DNA of 64,000 nucleotides, from assembly GCF_964340395.1 (NCBI RefSeq), contig NC_135550.1, positions 4,252,601 through 4,316,600 of the forward strand. Direction: 5' to 3'. The position numbers were made by a program, and so were the translations under genes. Below, piece by piece: positions 49,964 through 63,100 of the stretch (positions within the stretch are counted from its first letter, which is position 1; every line of letters starts with the position of its first letter). Below the pieces are notes generated by a model that saw nothing but the letters and a program-made list of their open reading frames with translations, was not told where the DNA came from and made no database searches. Source of the stretch: Glandiceps talaboti (Eukaryota > Hemichordata > Enteropneusta > Spengelidae).

Positions 49964-52900
49964 TGAGGAAACAGAGACATAGAATGAAATACAATATCAT
50001 CACTTACATGTCATTCTCTAGTCTCTTTCTACGGCAGATATTGAGAGCTGTTTGTCTGACCAATGTACCAAGTGATCTCCTACTGACAACCATACCATCC
50101 ATTAAAGGAATAGCTATATGAGTCCTGTACATATGAAAATAACAACTCAATGTTACAAGGGAATAGCTATGTGAGTCCTGTACATATGAAAATAACAACT
50201 CAATGTTACAAGGGAATAGCTATGTGAGTCATGTACATATGAAAATAACAACTCAATGTTACAAGGGAATAGCTATATGAGTCATGTACATATGAAAATA
50301 ACAACTCAATGTTACAAGGGAATAGCTATGTGAGTCCTGTACATATGAAAATAACAACTCAATGTTACAAGGGAATAGCTATGTGAGTCATGTACATATG
50401 AAAATAACAACTCAATGTTACAAGGGAATAGCTATGTGAGTCCTGTACATATGAAAATAACAACTCAATGTTACAAGGGAATAGCTATGTGAGTCCTGTA
50501 CATATGAAAATAACAACTCAATGTTACAAGGGAATAGCTATATGAGTCATGTACATATGAAAATAACAACTCAATGTTAAAAGGGAATAGCTATATGAGT
50601 CATGTACATATGAAAATAACAACTCAATGTTACAAGGGAATAGCTATGTGAGTCCTGTACATATGAAAATAACAACTCAATGTTACAAGGGAATAGCTAT
50701 GTGAGTCCTGTACATATGAAAATAACAACTCAATGTTACAAGGGAATAGCTATGTGAGTCCTGTACATATGAAAATAACAACTCAATGTTACAAGACAAT
50801 AGCTATGTGAGTCATGTACATATGAAAATAACAACTCAATGTTACAAGACAATAGCTATATGAGTCCTGTTCATATGAAAATAACAACTCAACATTACAA
50901 GACAATAGCTATGTGAGTCATGTACATATGAAAATAACAACTCAATGTTACAAGACAATAGCTATGTGAGTCATGTACATATGAAAATAACAACTCAATG
51001 TTACAAGACAATAGCTATATGAGTCCTGTACATATGAAAATAACAACTCAATGTTACAAGGGAATAGCTATGTGAGTCATGTACATATGAAAATAACAAC
51101 TCAATGTTACAAGGGAATAGCTATGTGAGTCATGTACATATGAAAATAACAACTCAATGTTAAGTTCAATGGTGATGTAAAAGTGTCACATAACTCATTC
51201 ATAATTCAAGAGAAGTAGTGAGACACAGTGAAAGTAAGATGTTGACAGAACAGCATGTACTCTTTATGTATGTATTGTCTTGTTTTATCAATCAACATGC
51301 ACCATACAGTTATTGTCATATGACCATTGCAATTGAATGAATGGTTTAAATTACAGAATAAAGTGGTGACGAGTCTAATATTAACATTTCTTACAATGCC
51401 AGTACACTATCAGACATCTCAAAGTTTTGTACATATTGCAACAAAACTCATTTTATAATCAGTGATGCTTTGACATTGACAGCACATCTGACTAGTCGTG
51501 TTAAATGAATTACAACAGGCTGGTGACAAATTGACATGTTATGTGCCAGATTCTGATGTTTGTTTCCAAAGATTTCTAATGGGACATTGACTGAATTGTC
51601 AAACGTCATGGGGAATGGTGGTTCTTATAAAGATTAAGATAAAGATATTTTGTAACGTTTTACATTTTACAAAAATCAAAGACTACCATCGTACAGTATA
51701 AACACAAGCGACCTATCGGTCAGAATAGCTCCGTTTTTTTTTTTTTAATTTTATTTTTTATTTTGGTGACACGTAGAAGTGGTTCAGTTCTTCAGCTCTT
51801 CACTATGCAGTTTTGTTTTAGCGATGCAATAAAGTGGTTAGTGGTTCATATGATGTCTCACTGTAAAACACATTTTACACAGAAGTTGGTAATGTATTGT
51901 ACTTTTATACCATAGTCACCATTTTATAACAAAAATCTACTGTTATGAAAAATTGCACAAAACCTCAGAAAAAAAATGACTGGGAAATGCACACAAGAAA
52001 AAGAAAAAAAAAGATGATTTTGAGGTTGGCTATAAATAATTCCATTGTCTTACAGCTTTAACACTGGGAAATTTTAATGATGAATGAAATAAACTAGGGA
52101 TCTAAAATAATTTTGAGGCAATTTGAATTTCAATTTTCTAACAAATTTACCAAGTCAACAACATTCAACTTGTACAAGTTGAGTAGATATATATAGGGAA
52201 GAAATGTATTAATCGCCATCTTAGTTTCCGGACGGCGACAATCCCCGCCAAGTACCAGAAAGAGAGTCATTCTGGCAGCCATACGTTACAGTGGTAACAC
52301 TCGTTCATGTTCTATTACCTTTCATAAAGAAAACACAACGAAATGGTTGAAGTGATCTTTTTTTTAAATTTCTTTTCATCACAACAACAAAATCTGCGTG
52401 ATCAAAAGTGTTGTAAACTAAACCAGAAAGAATTATCGGACTGGCTAAACTTCCCGATGAACTGGAGTAAGGTCCAAGTCCAAGTAAGCCTCGATAGTAC
52501 GTGAGAAAATCGTCTCAAACTAGCGATACAACTTTCAAAATATAACTTGACATGTCTTCATTTGTTAGATTTATACAATTCAAGACGCGTTTTCACTCGA
52601 AAACAACAATTCTGTGAATAATGACACTCTGAACGCAGCGATTTCTCGGACGATGTTACCACTGTAACGTATGGCTGACAACGACTTGCTTCCGGGTTAG
52701 TCCCTCGTGCATCCGGGTACCTGGGGTTGTCGCCGTACGGAAACTAAGAAAGATGGAATTTACAGTGTTTCTTGTGACCGGCGCGGCGCCTGTCAGCAGA
52801 CTCGGCCATTTTTTTTCATCATTCCATTGTATTTCAACCTTGTACTTGACATTTCGCAATATTTATTATTCTCAACAAAATACCTCAACATGCCTTACTT

Positions 52901-55900
52901 CGCTCGTACTCAAAGCAGCCCCTCGGCCCTCGCGGTATGATCACTGATGACATGACGAGAGAACCTTTTCGGATTTACATGTAAAACGGGGAAAGATACG
53001 CAAAACATAATGCAAAGTCTGAAGCCAAATTAAAGTTGTGATTATTTTAATTATTTTTACTTGCCAAATATTTGCATTTTGGAAATGGCAAGACACGTTC
53101 ATGTCGTTTAACTTTACATGTGAACTGTCGGCCAATAAACAAAATTTGGTTGATTCACAGTCCGCAGTTAGACTGCTCTTGCATAACTTCAACCGCATGC
53201 CTTCCTTACGCAAGTTGTCTTAATTCTGGTTCACTGTCACTCCAAATTGCACGACAATATAGAATTAATCACAAGTTACATGTTATCTGAAAACATCACA
53301 TTTTTATAGTGGGTCTGGAGTGAGATTTTAGTGAGTACCAAGAACGTCTTGTGTTGTTGCTTGCTGTGGAAAATCGCCCGGTCACATGAGGTCAGCTTCA
53401 GCTTCTGGTCGAATCAGGATAGAGTATGCAAATAAGGACGTTGCGGACTGGCTGATTATGTAGAAGGGTGCAGAATTTGGATTTGAAGTTTACAACCCTG
53501 TTTCGAATAAACGCTTGTCACTTCATGCATTTGGGCGCCCAATGCGTAGAATTATGACTATAGCACATATTACATTGCTTGTTTGACGTCAATTGTGTCT
53601 TTTGAAAAGTGGCAGTTTACTTAAAGTCTCGTCGAATGATTTCCAATATGGCGTCGGTCATTATCCTCATTAACATGTTCATTTTTTTTTTCAAATTACA
53701 AAAAAAAAATCATAAAAAATAAAAATGAAGATGTGCTGACTTGAAATTAACAAACCTGAGTAAGCTACCCCCTGCGCATCAACACACCAGATATCAAAGC
53801 AATCTGACAATAAGTTTTCACGGAGATGAAGAAAATGACATTTTATGAAAAAAAATCATAAAAAATTGAAAATGGCACAGATCAACTTGGCATGAACAAA
53901 TTTGAATAGCCTCCCCCCAGGGAACATGCACACCAAATATCTAAGAATACTGACTGTCACTTCCGGAGAAAATAATGAAAATATAAAAGTTTGACGGACA
54001 CCTATGATTCACTCTACTCTCTATACTCTATACAACCTATACCTAAAGCTAAGCTTTCAGCTTTCGCTGACAGCGGAGCTAATAAAACTAAAACAATAAC
54101 AATGCAATCCTAACCCCTGCACCTGCAAGTACGTATACAGACTGGGGTGTGGGGTGGGGGTGGGGGTGGTGGGTGTCGGTGGTCGACTCATACGCCTCAT
54201 ATCTCAACAGTCTGGGTTCAACCCCACCAAACGGATGTTAGAATTTGATTTAAGAAAATTAACAAGGTCTGTATGTAAGAAGGGTAATGCTCAGTTTGAC
54301 CCTGCCGTACAATGCAGGTTTTCCTTGGGTACTCCAGTTTCCTCCTGCTTCTTCAACAGTAGGGCACCAGGGTGCTGTTCCATGGTGATTATTCAACAAA
54401 TTTCCGAATTTATTTGGACAAATGAAGATTATTATTGTGTACTACTTACCTTCCCTCCACATGTATTCTGTACAAACCACTCTTCAATGGGTGAATAAAT
54501 ATAATAATAATTTCTCTGTCTAACACTTTACTAAGAGATGAACTACTCATCATTAGGTATTCTATACCGGTACTTGTCTCTGGCAGTAAATCATCTAGAG
54601 GGAAAAAAACCAGATAAGAAATATCTATTGTATTAGTTCTCTGTTATAGATCATGATATGACTAAGTAATGCACTTGTGTGTACGTGGAAACTGAGCTAC
54701 AACTGAGAGCGGCAGTGCTTATCATTTAAACTCAATATATATTCAGTGTTTTCACTTTTTTGTGCCTTGAAAATTGGTTCATTTTGTAGGAAATATTAGA
54801 AGAACATTCATTTGGTATATCTAAATAGTAAACTAGTGATGTGTTCATGCATGTAGTTGGTGAATTTTATAGTCAACTTTGGACAGCTTTCACCATAGTC
54901 TCAGTTACCCAGATTCTCACAGTTGAGGCTCTACTATGAGTTCAACCAGACAAGAGTCTGGGTAAATGTAATCCAAAGTCACCAACACTGGATCTCTTTC
55001 CCAGAACAGTGCATGCGGGTGAATACTTCAAGTCAAACATAGCTGTCTGAACGATTCAGGTACCTTTGCTACAGATTTTCACGTCTCAAGTGACAGATAC
55101 ATCTTAATAACAACAACAAACACACCTAGTAAGCCTATTTTCCATGATTTGGAAGAACTACAATGTGTGATTTCCAGTGTGGGAGATTTTGGATTTTATT
55201 TTCCATGATTTGGAAGAACTACAACGTGTGATTTCCAGTGTGGGAGATTTTGGATTACATTTCCTTAGACTAGACTCTCTGGAAGAACTGCAACGTGTGA
55301 TTTCAAGTGTGGGAGATTTTGGATTACATTTCTCTAGACTCTCTGGAAGAACTGCAACGTGTGATTTCCAGTGTGGGAGATTTTAGATTACATTTCCCTA
55401 GACACTCATCTAAATGTTCTTGTAGTAGAGCCCCCCTAGTGGTGAGAGTCTGGGTAACCAAGACTACTTTCACCATTATTGTAATTCTGACATCATAATA
55501 TAACAGGTACTATAACTATTGTACTATTACCTAAGGGGAAAGCTTCATGGTCATCATAGTCTTCTAACCATACAACTATAACTTTAGTTTCTGGTCCAGT
55601 CAATAAACTTTGTCTGGTAGGGAATCGTTTAGGTCTGGCTGGTGAACCTGGACTGATCACCTGACCTGGAGCTGGTACATCATTGGATGCAAGGTCTAGG
55701 GATAGATTACGTGGTGATCTGGCTGGTCTGATTGGTGTCTCTAGTGGCTGGTCAGATGGGGATGTTCCACTTGCTGCTGTGACTATAATAATATAAGTAA
55801 ACATTGACATGTCATGACATCATTAATGTTAATATTACTGCAGTGACATCACCATCAGCATACAAGATTCCCCACATTTTTAGGTAACATAAATGATAAT

Positions 55901-57091
55901 TATTTCACACAATATCCATAATCTTGCTCAAATTTGATGAATCTGTTCTATTGTTTTAGAATAACAGATACTAGTAAATTATCTCTTTTTAAGGACCTTT
56001 AGGACTGGTTGTGTTTGTTTTCTTAGCATTTATTTTGCCAAGGACAGCAATCTACCTGCATTCCCCAGTCACTATACAGGGGTTCCCAACATGATAGGTC
56101 ATGTTGTCATTGCCAAATTTGACTTGCATATTCAGGTATTAAAAATGGATAGTACAACAACTTAAAACTCTAGAGAGTGCAACACCTCACAACTCTAAAG
56201 CAGCAGAAAATCGTACACCAACTATCTGTATTTGAATTGGTTATACCTTCCTCTGATGAGTGTCTTCTGCCAGGTTTCCTTACTGCCTGCAATGATGGCA
56301 CAACGAATGCAATCTCAGTCATAACATCAGCATAGTATATCACATATCTATCACCATTGAATAGACCCCCACCATGAGAATATAAATCACTAACATCAGC
56401 TGCAGCTGTATCTGTTGAAATATACAACAAATGATTAATGAAAATGAGTATTAAATGTATACTTCAGCAAGAAATGTCATGTTTATGTACCATCACACAT
56501 TAGCCAAAGTGTTCATCCTCAAATCTGTTCACAAGAAAGTCAAGAGACTGCACATGGTAACACCTTTTGTAGGTACTGTTTAGAGATCCATAAAAGAGGA
56601 CTCTTAGGTGTGGTACCTATTTTGATGAATTAGTTTAGAAAATGGTTTTCATTTCATAAAATAATTACATGAGGGCTTGGTACCCTTGTTACCATGTTCA
56701 GGGTAAAACACCATGGGTGGATTATTGGAATTTTAATTCCATATACTTTGCAACATGAAAACTTGTATACAATATGCCATATAGCTGTTATCAAAAAGAC
56801 GAAAGATTCACCACTTGAAGTGCTGTTTGGGAGCAGCTTTTGGTCAAGAAGGGAGCTTCATGATATTAGACTGCTTTCACAAAAACTTGTTAGGGGGGGG
56901 GGGGGGGGGGTCGGGAGATTTTAGGGGGGGACTTGAAAATATATGGATAGTGTGTGTGGGGGGGGGGGGGTACCTGAAAAAATGTTATGGGTTGTAGGGG
57001 TGGTACCTGAAAATAAATTGACATCATGACTTTTCAAACATGGGAAAATAAGCTTTTAAAATGTTGGTCTTCCTTTTTCATCATCATCATC

Positions 57092-57141
<50 letters not shown>

Positions 57142-60100
57142 ACAACAACAACAACAACAACAACATACTTGACAAGTATCAAACACTTCTGTGCAAGGTA
57201 TTTTTTCATCCTATAGATATGACTATAATTTTCAACATTAACTTTTAATAACACATTCTAAATATTTCCTAAAATTAGCATATTGGCAAAGTCTGCTACA
57301 TGTGAAACAGAAGACAATATCTCACAAGCTGAGTTAACAGAGAAAAAGTAAAATAAGTTTTTTGCACATACTTTTCAACTTTGCATGAATATACTATTAC
57401 TGTACTTGTAAATATAAAGATAAATAAATAAACTTTGACATAACTCTCAATATAAAGTTACCCTAAAGATATATGGCAGGAATGAGGTAGTGAACTGAAA
57501 CAATATGAGCAAATACTCCAATATAGTCTCAATAAACATTTTCATAAAGTAGTGTTTGCACAAACTGTGGAATTTTTTTGGAATGCTTAAAACATATCTC
57601 TGTAAAACATATCTGAATTTGATGAATATGACTGGGATGCGCTTGTCAGAAATGGTGACATTTCCAATTGAAAGTGAAAGAACTTGATAACTGGAACTGG
57701 AACAGTTGATGTCCACAACAGTCCTATGTTAACAAAATGAATTACACTTTGAATAACTCTTGTAAAATGATCAGCAGACCAACTGAGTCTTTGTTTTCTG
57801 TTCAATATTGTATTAGTACATTATACTAGTAGTGTTACAGTTAAATGTCATTTTAGTTGTATTTGCAAATATTGTGATGCACATGTTATCTATTAGAGAG
57901 TTTTATACTGTATTGTTCCAGTTCGGTTTCCTAAATGTGTGCTAAAAGAAATCAAATCGGTCTAAATAACACTGAAAAAACTCTTAATAAAATGCATTGC
58001 CATGTATCCCATTCTTGTTTGATGTAAGTTAGTTCAATATAATGTCAAAAGAAAATAAATGTATGACTCAAAAATGCCAGCCACATTTCATCTAACAGAA
58101 AAGGAATCAAGTGATATATATTAGTGGTAATGATAATTAAGATGGCCCTATTATCATAGTAATTGTATATCTTAATGAATCTGGTAATACATTTACCTTG
58201 TAAGAGCCTGATTATTGGACTGGTTTTAACGTTAGATTACAAAGGTGAATGCAGGATTTTAAACAAAGTCTCAGAATGTGTTTATTTAAATTTTTGATTT
58301 CCAAGTGGTAGCTCTCCTTCCAGATCTTGTGTATATAAACATGGCATTGTCATCATCATCATCAGACCAAATTTCTCCTTCAACTTCATCAGAGTTGGAA
58401 CTAGCTGTATCATCATTCTCACTGTCACTGTCATCAGATGACAAATCACTCTCACTTTCTTTAGATTGATAATAGTGGCATCTTACAGCCTCAACTTTGT
58501 CTATTTTGTGCATTCCTGCCACAGCTGGAATTTCATAGTTGGAAAGGTACAGTAACTGTATTATCATTACCACAAATATATATCACTTGATTCCTATTCT
58601 TTTAGATGAAATGTGGCTGGCATTTTTGAGTCATACATTTATTTTCTTTTGACATAATATATTGAACTAATTTGTACTTGAAATATTTGGGGCTTTGGCA
58701 GGAGGGTACTCGAAAAATTTTGGAATATGGCAGGGGGGTACTTGAAAAAAAATTAGGGTTTTACAAAAAATCTCCCGACCCCCCCCCCCCCCCCCCCCCC
58801 CCCCTAACAAGTTTTTGTGAAAGCAGTCTTATTGCTGAGTAGTGTTGTGACCTTACCATCCTTACCTAGTGTTTCACACCTCAAGTTATTGGCATTCTAA
58901 ACCAAGCAAAACAGTTTGCTAACTTTGTTTTCAGAGCATGTAATCTTTAGGAATTCAATGAGTTGTTTTTAATAGCAACATTTTGACTGCTACATATAAA
59001 AGTATGCCATGAGATTTTAGCCCCCAATTTTCCCCATGAGGGTCGCCCTCTTGTGACTCTTACTTTGAAAATGAGCGCAAGTTGGGTAACTGGAAAATGG
59101 TGTACGTGTAGTGATAAATTATATATATGGATAATATACATTTCATCCAAACTCACATACTTGTGACATATGTGTTTGCAAGATGATTAAAGTATGCAGT
59201 AATTTATAATCTATACTATTTAAATTACACACAGACTAAAATTTAATGTTGTACAGAAATGATTCTTTACCAGATTTGGCAGTGTCTGTAGAGTGTTCTG
59301 AATCAATGGCAGTCTTCCAGCTAGTTGATATGTGACCAGTCCAACCACAGTGTTTGGATATCTCAACAGGCCAGCCAAGAGACTTGAGTAACTCCAGGAA
59401 TTCTGGTTGAACATTGTTAACAGATGTCTACGAATACAAGACAGAGAACTGAATGTTATAAATATGTAGACCAGTATACTTGAAATGATAAACATCACAA
59501 AGAACAAATTACATTATGCATTTCAGATGATATTCATTCAAATATTCATTTCTGTGATCACCTGTTTAGAAATAGACCCTCTACTGAGGAGGGTCTATGG
59601 TTTAGATGATCTAAGTTGTTGTTCAGGGGACCTCCAACTTTCATCTCCCCAGTTCTTTCCACTAAATACACTTTACAGTTACAAGATACAACCAATGCAG
59701 CATTTAATTCTGATTTGCTTGTATCTGACAGACATGCCTTGGGCATACTTAGTTGTCTTTTGTTGATCTATGACTGGTAAACTGTTGTCAAGATAAACAC
59801 TATGGGAATTAACAGCTATAATGGTTCTATATTCTAATGAATGACTTCAAATAGTGCAATGTGTGTATCACTGTATACAGAGTTTGAAATGTAAATTTTT
59901 AGTACATGGTCCATACATATGCACCACGCAGCTTTAGATGTTTGTCAATAATTAGTTATTCAAATCTGTCAATGTTGGATTCATTCTCTTTTCAATATTT
60001 GTCTTCAGGCGTATATCTATAATAAATTGTAGAATCTTTAAAATGTCTGAACTAACATTTCTTGCAGCTAGCCTTCTATGTAAATTAGAATATGATGAAT

Positions 60101-63100
60101 CCAATTCATGTCATACTTGTCAAACTTAAACTTAAATAATTTTGTCAATGTGAAAGCAACAAGAGCTTAAATCTGTCACGTTGAAAGCAATATTGCAATT
60201 TTGCAAATTAAATTTTGTACTATTGGTAAATTCAAAGCATGGTGTAATGACAACAACAATCAAAATACTTACCACATTGCCTAGGATTTGTTGTGCATTT
60301 TTCTGTCCACTTTTCATGTAGAATATAAAGACAGTGTCATTATTGCGACTTGGTATGCTGTCTAAAAGTTCTAAATCACTACGGAAACCAGTGTGTTGGT
60401 GGTCTAACTTGACAAGGGCTGGTGGCATGGAGCTGTTAGTTGGTTCCTGTAATATATTAACAACAATCAAAGTATGAGCACAAAGACATCTCCTTCTTTC
60501 TCTATTTTCTGTTGTCAGTTTCATCTGATATATTATATTTCTGTAAAAGTTTGTTTTTCAAACATATGAGAGACTTCTTTCAGTGATAATTTCTGGAAAT
60601 ATGTTCTCTTAGCTAGAGAGAGGGTTTTCAGAAATTTGAAGACACTACAATTTACTTATTTGTAATATAAACAGTCAATCACTGTTGGTGCCATTAAATA
60701 TTCCCTTAGTTTACTATTCAGGGTGTACAAAATGGAATCTTTTTAGTGCAATCGCACATGAAAACATTATTGCATACCCGCATGCAAATGATATGCAAAT
60801 GAGGACATGAACATACATTGTACTTCAGACCACTATAGTGGTCTGAGATTGTACTGGTACATATAAGTGAGAAATTGCACACTATCTTTTTCTTTTTACA
60901 TAACTTTGCTATTTATGATAAATATATGTAATAACAGAACCCCATGCCATGTGAGTTCCAGTGTGAGTACTCAAGGGTATCTGCAGTGTTTTCTGCTGCA
61001 TTTTTAGTTGCTTCACTATGAAAGTACTGCAGCAGAGAACATTGCAAACATTTGTGCAAATAACCTGAGTAAGCCACACTTGCATTTGATCATCATGGGA
61101 TTTTGTCATAGTACTCCTGCCATATTTGGCACCAGCAATTGAACCCACTATTAAAACTAAATAAGTAACATTTATTCCACTGGCAAGACACTGCCCTTGA
61201 CATGCATAATTTTCATAATTTTCATAAGATAGTCAAACAAGCCTACTACCTTCAATGCCTCCAAGCTGAGATATCCCATATGTGACAATAGCAACCTAGT
61301 AGGGTGGAAGTCTTGGCATGGTTTGGGTGGTTTCATTTCTGTATGTGGGTTAGGATAACCTTGGGCAGTCACTTCATCCTTAGCTGTCTCTCTAACATGT
61401 TTCTCATAATCACTCTGTTCATCGATTATTTTCAATAACTTCTCATGTTCTTGTCTCTGATTGTCTGTTTCTATGGCACACAGAGATGGAATACTCTGAT
61501 CCCTGGTAAATATAAACAACACAATGACTCATTATCATTTTAAATCCCATTTATAAATTCACACAGCTAAATATATTGTATAATCTGTCAAAACTTTGAG
61601 GAGAACAAATTCAATTAAAAACATCTTGATAGCAGCATCAGAAATATTACATTGTGTAAAGACCCCAGCTGTCTGGCAGAGTTAGTCGAAGATTCACATT
61701 TTACTATTGTTATTTTATTCATTTTTTAGATTCCTGACAAATGTCCTTTGTGCAGGCCTGAAACATACAAATAAATAGTTTGAAATTTAAGCCATTTTAA
61801 TTGTACATATTTACTGCTGCTATCAGTAGAAAGTAGAAATTGTAATCCAAAGTTACTAAATATATGTTTATAATCTCTATAAATATCCACAGCATAATTC
61901 TAATCTTAGTCAAACTGAAAGAATTGTACAATAAATGAGCCAAGTTTAACAAAAAATATGGAATATTTACTCTGGTCGTTCCAAGTCATGGCAACGCATG
62001 TCTATATCATGGCAACGTGTGTCTACATCACTGGTTCTGCTTTGTGCGAAGTATGTGTCAAAACATTCCAAATTGCCAGTACTTTTTTTCTGATTTTTCT
62101 TTGATATTACTGGAGCTGGTATAATTATGTTATTCTCCAATATTTTTCTTCATTCAGCCAGAAAATACTTGTGACCTATCCATTGGTTGTCACTACTCAT
62201 CTAGTGACTTGCAGTGACAAAGGCACCTTAGGTCACTTGTATTTTCCTTGGCTGAACGAAGAAAAATACTGGGGAATAACATCTAACTGTACAACACTTA
62301 TTTAGATGTGTAGATTTGAAGCTGTTCTACTTACGCCTTGGTCACTGCAGCCTTGTCCACTATCTCTGGGAAATTTCTAGAAGTGACTTCATAGTGTGTT
62401 CCTACATCATTCATTGGAATAGGACGACCAGGATCAGCTAGAAATACCTACAGTCAAATGTACAAATTAACATATGAGCTTGGAAAAAAAAGTTTATGAA
62501 TGAGTAATTTCTTTCAATATAAGCTAAGATAATATAAAGATATAAATACTTATATTATATTATGTTAAAGACATCAACTTAATTTATCAACTTTCACTCA
62601 AAAAGTCATCTTTTTTGTTTCACTGAAAACACATTATTTGTCACTATGTTTGAAATGAAACATGAAAAGTGAAACATGCCAAGTTTATATGTTTTGGGTG
62701 TAATATTTTGATGCAAGTTCAAATGGTATTCACAGTGTTCTACTTATTAAAGCGTACTTAACCATCACTTGCAGTTGACCGAACTCAAACCTAGTATTAA
62801 GATAATTGATGACGCATAAACACAATATATTGAGGTAATTAGTACATTGCAATCAACTGTTTTAACAATGCCAGAAGACAATTGTAATGTTATAGAGAGT
62901 ATGCATTGATATTAACATTATACTAGTAGGAATAGTTTAATCAAGGTTTTATGTGTTCAGTTTTTCACTTGATTAAAAAGTTTTTACACTCAGTTTGTGT
63001 CACTTTAGTCCACAAATGACATGTGCTTTGATAATTCTCACCTTGTGATTTCTAGGTAGGTGTCTGAGTTGCATTGTCCATGCATGGCGACCACTATGAC

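Larger units (their letters stand above)
51170..54150. other. RALGAPB intron sequence, non-coding
   Basis: Part of the 4.3-kb intron between exons 54594-54450 and 50124-50008. It contains a fold-back (52216-52756) and a dispersed-repeat module (53690-54075). A T-run lies at 51735-51746. No other exon was found. Confidence 0.6.
56868..58829. mobile_element. 1962-bp TIR element with 4-bp TATT duplication, in a RALGAPB intron
   Basis: The left end AGACTGCTTTCACAAAAACT continues TTGTTAGGGG, a long G-run, then TCGGGAGATTTT. The right end is its reverse complement with a C-run of about 24. TATT occurs just outside both ends (56864-56867 and 58830-58833). Inside are a (CAA)n tract, a nested inverted repeat (58029-58670) and short acidic coding-like sequence, but no recognisable transposase. 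It is probably a non-autonomous or decayed DNA element. Confidence 0.75.

Noticed and set aside
50104-51163. CRISPR-like or coding tandem repeat
   Set aside because: The 53-bp units have no unique spacers and stop codons in every long frame; it is an intronic VNTR.
54160-54250. Functional tRNA gene
   Set aside because: A- and B-box-like words are present, but the acceptor stem does not pair and a SINE-type body follows; called SINE-like instead.
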